Source: Pseudomonas sp. 21 (GTDB lineage: Bacteria > Pseudomonadota > Gammaproteobacteria > Pseudomonadales > Pseudomonadaceae). From it: 64,000 nucleotides of DNA. Of this stretch, positions 55,417 to 61,006 are shown piece after piece; within the stretch, counting starts at the first letter, position 1, and each line of letters opens with the position of its first letter. The notes below the pieces were generated by a model. It did no database searches. It saw only the letters and a program-made list of their open reading frames with translations, and had not been told where the DNA came from. The stretch covers positions 761,995 to 825,994 of the forward strand of contig NZ_JYOA01000001.1 of NCBI RefSeq assembly GCF_000955805.1. Reading direction: 5' to 3'. Position numbers and translations under genes: made by a program.

Positions 55417-55448
55417 GCCGGCGCGGGGTGTCAGAGTCCCGCGCCGGC
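55417..55448 (-). other. CTCTGAC-loop hairpin E
   Basis: Eleven perfect pairs GCCGGCGCGGG/CCCGCGCCGGC around the loop ACTCTGACAC (minus strand). It starts ten bases after the cro stop. GC-rich and very stable, with no T run, so it is not a simple terminator. Confidence 0.85.
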
Positions 55449-55458
55449 ACCCTTCGAA

Positions 55459-55695
55459 CTAGGCCACCTTCTTAGCGGCGATGCCTTGTTCCGTGATTCC
55501 GAAATGCTCGAGCACATCAGCGAGAGAAACCTTCCCCTCACTCTCACGCACCAAAGCCTTGATCAGCGTGACGCTTGGATCCTTGCTCGCGTACTTCACA
55601 TGGAGCAGCAAGTAGTTCAACGCAATGCCACAGCGCCCCGCATATGCAGCAGCACCCTCAGCATCCTGCTTTTCAATGTATTCACGCAGTTTCAT
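55459..55695 (-). CDS. Cro-like repressor
   Basis: 78 residues, MKLREYIEKQDAEGAAAYAGRC, then IALNYLLLHVKYASKDPS: a short helix-turn-helix of the Cro/YdaS type. First gene of the early-left transcript, divergent from the CI-like repressor with operators between. The ATG at 55695 is chosen; a TTG two codons upstream is less likely. Confidence 0.8.
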   Translation of the reverse strand: MKLREYIEKQDAEGAAAYAGRCGIALNYLLLHVKYASKDPSVTLIKALVRESEGKVSLADVLEHFGITEQGIAAKKVA

Positions 55696-55719
55696 GTGCA
55701 AGCCCTCGGGCCGATTTCA

Positions 55720-55736
55720 TTAACCCAAAGGGTTAA
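55720..55736. promoter_or_regulatory. Repressor operator O1
   Basis: TTAACC-CAAAG-GGTTAA, perfect 17-base palindrome, 25 bases upstream of cro. The same palindrome recurs at O3 and O4. Confidence 0.85.
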
Positions 55737-55760
55737 ATGTACCTGTCACCAGCAAGGATA

Positions 55761-55777
55761 TTCACCTTTAAGGTTAA
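55761..55777. promoter_or_regulatory. Repressor operator O2
   Basis: TTCACC-TTTAA-GGTTAA, one mismatch to the consensus, between O1 and the CI start (18 bases before it). Suits CI autoregulation and cro control. Confidence 0.75.
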
Positions 55778-55795
55778 GAGCAAGACACTTCAAGG

Positions 55796-56443
55796 ATGAA
55801 AATTTCAAACACTCGATTATCGAATCTCCGCAGGCTGATGACTGAACGGAAGCTGCGCGGAACAGATTTGGCCCAGCTGCTCGGCAAGTCTGATGCCCAG
55901 GTGAGCGCATTTGCCGGCAAGACTCCGAGAAAAGGGATCGGTGATCAGATCGCGCGCGAGATAGAGCAGGTTCTTGATTTACCTACAGGCTATTTAGACG
56001 TCCCCGTAACTGTTGACGAGCAAGGGAACGCAGTAGTACTCGGCACTACAGGGAGAAAACTGCCAGTGATTGGCTCTGTTGCAGCAGGGGTTTGGTGCGA
56101 GGCCATCGACCTTTTCCAGCCAGGCGACGCGGAAGAATGGATTGAAGCACCCGGCCCAGTGGGACCTCACGCTTTCATCCTCCGCATCGATGGCTTCAGC
56201 ATGATTCCCAAGTTCCAAGAAGGCGACAAGGTTGTCATAGACCCTGACCTAGACGCTCAGCCAGGACACTTTGTGGTGGCAAAGCGGGCGCATGACAAGG
56301 CTGTCACATTCAAGCAACTGCGAAAGGAAGGCGAAGAGTTCTACCTCTACGCCCTCAATCCAGATTGGCCAGAGCGGATCATCCGGCTCACCGAAGAATG
56401 GCACCTGTGTGGCCGAGCCAGGTGGAAAATTACCGATCTTTAA
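55796..56443 (+). CDS. CI-like repressor, S24 family, self-cleaving
   Basis: 215 residues. N-terminal helix-turn-helix: LRGTDLAQLLGKSDAQVSAF. Cleavage site Ala-Gly in SVAAGVWCEAI near residue 100. Catalytic Ser in DGFSMIPKF and Lys in AVTFKQLRK. RecA-stimulated self-cleavage would induce the phage after DNA damage. The ATG follows AAGG directly, an unusually close ribosome site, so weak or leader-poor translation is possible. It ends in its own terminator. Confidence 0.92.
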   Translation: MKISNTRLSNLRRLMTERKLRGTDLAQLLGKSDAQVSAFAGKTPRKGIGDQIAREIEQVLDLPTGYLDVPVTVDEQGNAVVLGTTGRKLPVIGSVAAGVWCEAIDLFQPGDAEEWIEAPGPVGPHAFILRIDGFSMIPKFQEGDKVVIDPDLDAQPGHFVVAKRAHDKAVTFKQLRKEGEEFYLYALNPDWPERIIRLTEEWHLCGRARWKITDL

Positions 56444-56453
56444 CCCTTCCCCC

Positions 56454-56478
56454 AAGCCCGCCTCTCGCGGGCTTTTTT
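56454..56478 (+). terminator. Terminator of the CI-like gene
   Basis: AAGCCCGC-CTCTC-GCGGGCTT stem followed by TTTTTT. It separates the repressor transcript from the early-right promoter. Confidence 0.88.
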
Positions 56479-56495
56479 ACGCCCCGGCATCATTT

Positions 56496-56512
56496 TTAAC
56501 CATAAAGGTTAA
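56496..56512. promoter_or_regulatory. Repressor operator O3
   Basis: TTAACC-ATAAA-GGTTAA, perfect consensus arms, nine bases before the -35 of the early-right promoter. Confidence 0.85.
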
Positions 56513-56520
56513 TTTCAATC

Positions 56521-56548
56521 TTGACTACTTAACCGCAAGGGTTAATAT
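56521..56548 (+). promoter_or_regulatory. Early-right promoter, repressor-controlled
   Basis: TTGACT (56521-56526), a 16-base spacer and TAATAT (56543-56548). Operator O4 fills the spacer and touches the -10. Start expected near 56555, at the foot of hairpin F. Confidence 0.75.
56529..56545. promoter_or_regulatory. Repressor operator O4
   Basis: TTAACC-GCAAG-GGTTAA, perfect arms, inside the early-right promoter, so repressor and polymerase exclude each other. Confidence 0.85.
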
Positions 56549-56552
56549 CAGC

Positions 56553-56584
56553 CTCGTACCCACCTCTGACCCCTGGAGTACGAG
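56553..56584 (+). other. CTCTGAC-loop hairpin F, 5' leader of early-right transcript
   Basis: CTCGTAC-CCA / TGG-A-GTACGAG, ten pairs with one bulge, loop CCTCTGACCCC on the plus (sense) strand. It starts about where transcription begins and ends two bases before the first ATG. The GGAG that could serve as ribosome site lies in its 3' arm. Confidence 0.75.
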
Positions 56585-56586
56585 AC

Positions 56587-56796
56587 ATGCAATCAGCACA
56601 GCACATGACCAAAGCCCGCTGCCAGGTGTATCTGCACCCGGCAGCGGCCACCAGCCCCGCCGCTGTTGAGGCCATTCAGGCCCAAACCGGCCTTCTGGTG
56701 ATCGTTGGCACCTCCCAGCGCGCCTGCCTGACCCAGCCGCGCCCTGTCGCCCCCAGCACGGAGGCCGACAGCGGCCCGTGGGGAGGTGCCGCGTGA
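56587..56796 (+). CDS. First gene of the early-right operon, unknown
   Basis: 69 residues from 56587 (MQSAQHMTKARCQVYLHPAA...), or 63 from the ATG at 56605, which follows the CACAGCAC box seen before three other genes of this operon. No motif recognised. It ends over the start of the next gene. Confidence 0.55.
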   Translation: MQSAQHMTKARCQVYLHPAAATSPAAVEAIQAQTGLLVIVGTSQRACLTQPRPVAPSTEADSGPWGGAA

Positions 56797-57308
56797 ACGA
56801 CTTCACCATCTCCCTCGCCACGCACGAACTGCTCCACCACATGATCCAGGTGGGCGGCTTGGCAGTCTGCAAACTGGAACGGGAGGCCTCCGCCATCACC
56901 GCAAACTTCGAGGTCCTGCTCGAAGGCGATACCACTCGCGTCAAGGTCCTGATCGGCGACTACAACGGCGAGATCAACCTGGTGAGCGGCTTCCCGTCCA
57001 ACCACATCAAGCTGCGCAACTTCCTCGAAGACATCGCCAATGGCCGAGTCGAATCCGGCCGCCCGCGCGATCCACTCCCCTCCGCACTGGCCATGACCAG
57101 CGAAGACCACGCGAAGATCGAATCGGTGATCGCATGCGGCGGGTACAGGAAGCTGGCCACAGGTCACGTCATCACCGTGCATCGGCGGCCGTCCGGCGGA
57201 ACAGCAATGGTTGTTTCGGAACATAGCGAGTCGCTCCTCGTTTCCGGATCAGTGAACGACCTGTTGTTGGCAGTGGTCGAGCACGTCGAAAGCCATCTCG
57301 AAGCCTGA
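56793..57308 (+). CDS. Early-right operon protein of unknown function (171 aa)
   Basis: 171 residues. The GTG at 56793 has GGGAGG six bases upstream. The protein MNDFTISLATHELLHHMIQVG... is of mixed alpha/beta type, soluble, with no recognised family. It overlaps the previous gene by four bases. Confidence 0.7.
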   Translation: MNDFTISLATHELLHHMIQVGGLAVCKLEREASAITANFEVLLEGDTTRVKVLIGDYNGEINLVSGFPSNHIKLRNFLEDIANGRVESGRPRDPLPSALAMTSEDHAKIESVIACGGYRKLATGHVITVHRRPSGGTAMVVSEHSESLLVSGSVNDLLLAVVEHVESHLEA

Positions 57309-57318
57309 GGTCCGAGCC

Positions 57319-57603
57319 ATGAATCGGACCATTCGTGAGGCAGCAGCCGTCCTCGGCCAAGGTGAGCGAGCACTGCGCGACCGCCTGCGGGCTGACAAGG
57401 TGCTGAATCAGGACGGCACGCTCGCCGCCCAGCACATCGGCAAAGGCCATCTGTTCATGGATCCACGCGCGACCTGGAACAAGCAGACCGGCCGCTACCG
57501 CCATTACAGCGTGGTGATGGTCACCGAGGCCGGTATCGACTGGCTGGCCAAGCGCCTCGGCATCTCGATCACCGTTACTCCGCACAAGGATCACGTGGCA
57601 TGA
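57319..57603 (+). CDS. KilAC-like antirepressor domain protein
   Basis: 94 residues. The sequence TIREAAAVLGQGERALRDRL, GHLFMDPRATWNKQTGRYRH and VTEAGIDWLAKRL fits the C-terminal KilAC domain of phage antirepressors, here alone without a Bro or Rha N-terminal part. It may bind DNA or the repressor. Its stop overlaps the next ATG. Confidence 0.8.
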   Translation: MNRTIREAAAVLGQGERALRDRLRADKVLNQDGTLAAQHIGKGHLFMDPRATWNKQTGRYRHYSVVMVTEAGIDWLAKRLGISITVTPHKDHVA

Positions 57604-57965
57604 GCGCATCGAACCCCATCACCGACGCAGTGGGTGCGCTCCGCCTGGTCGGCATGCACTTCACCGCGCCTACCGCCTACCCGGCCGACGCCCTTCAGGA
57701 CGCCGCCGCAGAGTGCATCGAGCGCCTGTCCGCCATCCCGCAGGCTTCCATCGACCTGGGCGTGCTGTACGCCAAGCTGTTCGCCATCACCCCGCGCGGC
57801 TGGCTCCCGCACGTCACGCTGACCACGGACAAGGACCGTCCCTACGGCGCCGTGGTCACCGATGAAGCTGGCAACGTCGCCGCCCGCGACACCGGCAAGA
57901 CCATCGAAGGGCTGGTCGCACTGATCCGGGCACGGCTCCCGGCGGGGCGCGGGGAGGCGCCGTGA
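57600..57965 (+). CDS. Early-right operon protein of unknown function (121 aa)
   Basis: 121 residues, MSASNPITDAVGALRLVGMH..., soluble, no motif recognised. It shares four-base overlaps with both neighbours, a strong sign of a coupled small operon gene. Confidence 0.7.
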   Translation: MSASNPITDAVGALRLVGMHFTAPTAYPADALQDAAAECIERLSAIPQASIDLGVLYAKLFAITPRGWLPHVTLTTDKDRPYGAVVTDEAGNVAARDTGKTIEGLVALIRARLPAGRGEAP

Positions 57966-58198
57966 CCACCATCGAGCAACTGTTCAAGCAGTGGGGCACC
58001 GCCACGCTGACGCTGGAGCAGGTCCGCGCGACCTACTTCCCGCACATCAAGACCGAGAAGCGCCTGCGCGCACTGATCAAGAGCCGCGAGGTGACCCTCA
58101 CCACCCGCACGCTCACCACGTCCCGCCGGGAAAAGCCGGTGGTGTACCTGCAGGACCTGGCCGAGTTCCTCGACGCCCAGTCCACGCAGGCAGCCTGA
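57962..58198 (+). CDS. PrtN-like pyocin activator family protein
   Basis: 78 residues. MTTIEQLFKQWGTATLTLEQ, YFPHIKTEKRLRALIKSREV and VVYLQDLAEFLDAQ resemble the pyocin activator PrtN family, which drives pyocin genes in P. aeruginosa. In a prophage it may regulate phage or host pyocin genes. It overlaps the upstream gene by four bases. Confidence 0.8.
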   Translation: MTTIEQLFKQWGTATLTLEQVRATYFPHIKTEKRLRALIKSREVTLTTRTLTTSRREKPVVYLQDLAEFLDAQSTQAA

Positions 58199-58411
58199 AG
58201 CAAAGCGCCCCAGCGCACCTGGGTGGATCAGCAGGAGGAGTGGCAGCCATGTAACCGCAGCAACGGAGCAGGACGGCACACCCGGACCGCGCTCGAATCG
58301 CTCACATAAGGCGGCTTGTGATGAGCAGGAGGGCCCGCCATCGGGCCTTCCCCATAGCCCTCTCGACGGGAGGGTTATGGGGAACCAACAACAACCACTG
58401 AGGCACAGCAC
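58199..58411 (+). other. Long leader with two hairpins inside the early-right operon
   Basis: 213 bases between genes. GGCCCG-CCAT-CGGGCC (58332-58347) is followed by a 13-base-pair hairpin with one wobble (58350-58382). An ATG at 58321 opens a 26-codon frame through both hairpins, with AGGAG spacing unsuited. Neither hairpin carries CTCTGAC. Confidence 0.5.
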
Positions 58412-58753
58412 ATGAAGAAGACTGATGTGGCCGACTTCCTCGGCTCACTGAATGCCGGCGTGTTCGCCAACCAAATCGGGGCAGCACTCTCGGACGTCGG
58501 GTCCGGCGTCGTCGAGTTTGGCAAGAAAGGCAAGGTCACCATCACCCTGGAGATGAGCCGGGTCGGCGAATCCAACCAGGTGAACATCAGCCACCGGCTC
58601 GACTACAAGGTGCCGACCAAGCGCGGCAGCCGCAGCGAAGACACGGCGCTCGACACGCCGATGTACGTCACCCCGGAAGGCCTGGAGCTGTTCCAGACCA
58701 ACCCCACCGCCCAGCTCTTCAAGGAGAGCGAAACCCCCGTCCACCCGCGGTAA
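58412..58753 (+). CDS. Early-right operon protein of unknown function (113 aa)
   Basis: 113 residues, MKKTDVADFLGSLNAGVFAN..., with SGVVEFGKKGKVTITLEMSR. Looks like a small alpha/beta protein often found beside DUF2303 genes in Pseudomonas phages. It starts after the CACAGCAC box. The stop lies inside hairpin G. Confidence 0.7.
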   Translation: MKKTDVADFLGSLNAGVFANQIGAALSDVGSGVVEFGKKGKVTITLEMSRVGESNQVNISHRLDYKVPTKRGSRSEDTALDTPMYVTPEGLELFQTNPTAQLFKESETPVHPR

Positions 58754-58769
58754 CTCTGACCTCAACCGC
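58747..58769 (+). other. CTCTGAC-loop hairpin G
   Basis: Five pairs GCGGT/ACCGC around loop AACTCTGACCTCA on the plus strand. The stem includes the stop codon of the previous gene. Weakest member of the family. Confidence 0.5.
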
Positions 58770-58792
58770 ACCTCAACCAAGGAACACAGCAC

Positions 58793-59605
58793 ATGAAAGA
58801 AGCTCTGCAACTGCTACTGGCCAACGCCGTCGCTGCCGCCAGTGTCCGCATCGAGGGCACCACCGGGGCCTTCGCCGTTGTACCGGAAGGCTACAAGCTC
58901 CAGAGCATGGAGAAGCTCCACGCCAACCGCGACCGCTTCCGCGGCGCCCTGAGCACCTCCTCGCTGGCCGACTTCGTCACCTACGTGAAGGACCGCGCGG
59001 ACCAAGCCACTCACGGCTTCGTCGACAAGGACAACATGACCTGCCGCGTGATCTTCAACCTGGGCGACTCGGCACTGGCTGGCCACGCCGATGACATCGC
59101 CACGCTGCGCCTTGAGCCGACAGCCGCCTATGCCGCACTCCAACGCATCGCCGGCAAGACCCTGTCGCAGAAGGACTTGGCCGAGTGGATGGAGGACTGG
59201 CGCGACTTCCTGGAGGCCGTCACCCCGTCTGACGAGTCGATGCCCATCGCCCAGGCCATCGCCGCGGTGCGCAACATCACCATCAAGGCGACCTCCGAGC
59301 GCAACAACGTCGAAGGCAACTTCAACGCCGCCCGCAGCGCCATGGACAGGATCGAGGCCGACAGCCAGGACACCCTGCCGGGCTCGCTGATCTTCTCCTG
59401 CGCGCCGTTCGAGGGTCTGCCGCTGCGCAACTTCGTCCTGCGCCTGTCGGTGCTGACCGGCAACGACAAGCCGGTGCTGAAGCCGCGCTGGGTGGCCGAG
59501 GAGCAGGGCTGCGAAGAGATCGCGCAGGAGTTCAAGGACCTGCTCGCGGCTGACATCGCCGACGCCACCACTCTGACCATCGGCACTTTCGAGCTGGGCG
59601 CCTAA
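58793..59605 (+). CDS. DUF2303-family phage protein
   Basis: 270 residues. GYKLQSMEKLHANRDRFRGA, LADFVTYVKDRADQ and KTLSQKDLAEWMEDW match the general pattern of DUF2303 proteins in phage recombination/replication regions. Function not known. It follows hairpin G and a GGAACACAGCAC leader, and is followed by hairpin H. Confidence 0.85.
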   Translation: MKEALQLLLANAVAAASVRIEGTTGAFAVVPEGYKLQSMEKLHANRDRFRGALSTSSLADFVTYVKDRADQATHGFVDKDNMTCRVIFNLGDSALAGHADDIATLRLEPTAAYAALQRIAGKTLSQKDLAEWMEDWRDFLEAVTPSDESMPIAQAIAAVRNITIKATSERNNVEGNFNAARSAMDRIEADSQDTLPGSLIFSCAPFEGLPLRNFVLRLSVLTGNDKPVLKPRWVAEEQGCEEIAQEFKDLLAADIADATTLTIGTFELGA

Positions 59606-59624
59606 CAGCTTCCAACTGCAACAC

Positions 59625-59662
59625 CCCGCCGCCGGACTCTGACAGCTATTCCCGGCGGCGGG
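59625..59662 (+). other. CTCTGAC-loop hairpin H
   Basis: Eleven perfect pairs CCCGCCGCCGG/CCGGCGGCGGG with a 16-base loop that begins ACTCTGACA (plus strand). It sits between DUF2303 and the next gene, with no T run. Confidence 0.75.
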
Positions 59663-59682
59663 CTCTACAGAGGACACAGCAC

Positions 59683-60183
59683 ATGCAAGCCATCAACAGC
59701 TACGGACTGATCATCGTCCTGCTTCTCGCCTCCATCATCCAGGTCTTCAGCGGCTGGATCATCTCCCTGCGCTCCGAAGCCAAGGGCTACGACAAAGGTT
59801 ACGACGACGCCAAGCGCGGGAACGCGCCGCACATCGAGGCCCTGCACGAGGACCTGGCGCTGCTCCGCAGCCGCCTGCGCCTGGCAGAAGCGGAGCACAC
59901 CAAGGACCGCGAGAACCTGATGCAGGACTGCGATAAGCGGATCGCTCACTACTCCCGCCAGGCTAACCCCTTCACGGAAGAGGACGCGGCCGGGCTGATG
60001 AAGACCGCAGGCCAACTACGCCGCGCCAATGAGTTGTTCGAGCACCTGGGCGCAACGACGGAGGCTGATTACGCCTTCTCCGCCAGCAACCACGCCACGG
60101 TCATGGCCGGGCGCATCCGGGAAGCCATTGCCGCAGCCAACGAAGGCGCACCGTCTGTTCAGCCGGAAGGAGCCGCAGCATGA
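59683..60183 (+). CDS. Membrane-anchored coiled-coil protein
   Basis: 166 residues. One N-terminal helix (about 7-27, YGLIIVLLLASIIQVFSGWI) and a long cytoplasmic coiled coil (about 48-85, HIEALHEDLALLRSRLRLAE). It starts after a GAGGACACAGCAC leader. No family recognised; perhaps a membrane-tethered regulator. Confidence 0.7.
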   Translation: MQAINSYGLIIVLLLASIIQVFSGWIISLRSEAKGYDKGYDDAKRGNAPHIEALHEDLALLRSRLRLAEAEHTKDRENLMQDCDKRIAHYSRQANPFTEEDAAGLMKTAGQLRRANELFEHLGATTEADYAFSASNHATVMAGRIREAIAAANEGAPSVQPEGAAA

Positions 60184-60410
60184 GAAGCGTCCTTGTTCAC
60201 GGCCCGCAGATGTGCGGTAAGACCCGCAACCGCGATGCCATTGCCGCCGCCTACGGCCTGGCGAACATTCTGGACGACTGGCAGCCGGGCCAGCGCGTCC
60301 CGCAGGCCGACACGCTGATCCTCACGAATGCACCGCGCAGCCAGTTCGACCGGCTCCCAACCAGCATTGCGGTCGTCCCCTACCACAAGGCAAAAGGAGC
60401 GCAGGCATGA
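60180..60410 (+). CDS. Small P-loop-like protein
   Basis: 76 residues. MRSVLVHGPQMCGKTRNRDA contains a Walker A-type GPQMCGKT, but the rest of an NTPase (Walker B and further) is absent. Possibly a nucleotide-binding accessory factor. Overlaps both neighbours by four bases. Confidence 0.65.
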   Translation: MRSVLVHGPQMCGKTRNRDAIAAAYGLANILDDWQPGQRVPQADTLILTNAPRSQFDRLPTSIAVVPYHKAKGAQA

Positions 60411-61006
60411 GCTGGATCCTCACCTTCACCGGCAAGCGCTTCGACCTGTTCGAACCAACCCCGGACATGATCTGTCCGCACGACATCGCCCAGGCTCTCG
60501 GCACCATCGCGCGCTTTAACGGCCACACCCGGGACCACTACACAGTCGCGCAGCACAGCGTGCTTGTGTCCCGCCTGGTGCCCAAGGAACACGAACTGGT
60601 GGCGCTGCTGCATGACGCCACCGAGGCCTACATCGGCGACATGGTCCGGCCGCTCAAGCAATTCATGCCAGCCTTCTGCGATGTCGAGGCCCGCATCTGG
60701 TCTGCCATCTGCCAGCGCTTCGAGCTGGACGAAGAGCTGCCCGAGTGTGTGAAGCACGCCGACCTGGTCGCATTGGCCACCGAGCGACGGGATCTGATGC
60801 CGGCACACCCGGCTTCCTGGGAGTGTCTGGAAGGCATCGAACCGCTGGAGGCGCGCATCGACCTCTGGCCACCCCATCTCGCTCGCTGGCAGTTCCACCA
60901 GCGCCTGCAGGGCCTGCTGATCGAGCGCCTGCGCGGGCAAGCTCCGATGCTCCACGCCTCCCCCGACTGCAAGGGCTTCACCACGCCCTTGAAGGGGGAC
61001 GCATGA
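60407..61006 (+). CDS. HD-domain phosphohydrolase (YfbR-like 5'-nucleotidase)
   Basis: 199 residues with HD-type metal ligands: HSVLVSRLV near residue 47, LLHDATEAYIGDMVRPLK near residue 67 and KHADLVALATERRDL near residue 122. Similar enzymes dephosphorylate deoxynucleoside monophosphates. In a phage this would tune nucleotide pools. Coupled by overlap to the methylase. Confidence 0.85.
   Translation: MSWILTFTGKRFDLFEPTPDMICPHDIAQALGTIARFNGHTRDHYTVAQHSVLVSRLVPKEHELVALLHDATEAYIGDMVRPLKQFMPAFCDVEARIWSAICQRFELDEELPECVKHADLVALATERRDLMPAHPASWECLEGIEPLEARIDLWPPHLARWQFHQRLQGLLIERLRGQAPMLHASPDCKGFTTPLKGDA

Noticed and set aside
55117-55448. CRISPR array, considered because of the regularly repeated GTGTCAGAGT
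   Set aside because: The repeats are only about 10 bases, sit in hairpin loops, and the spacing is irregular (about 35 to 145 bases). There are no cas genes. Hairpin loops explain them better.
55117-55448. REP/RAYT-type mobile palindromes
   Set aside because: REP copies share stem sequence and a GTAG foot. Here stems are all different and only the loop is constant, and no RAYT transposase is seen.
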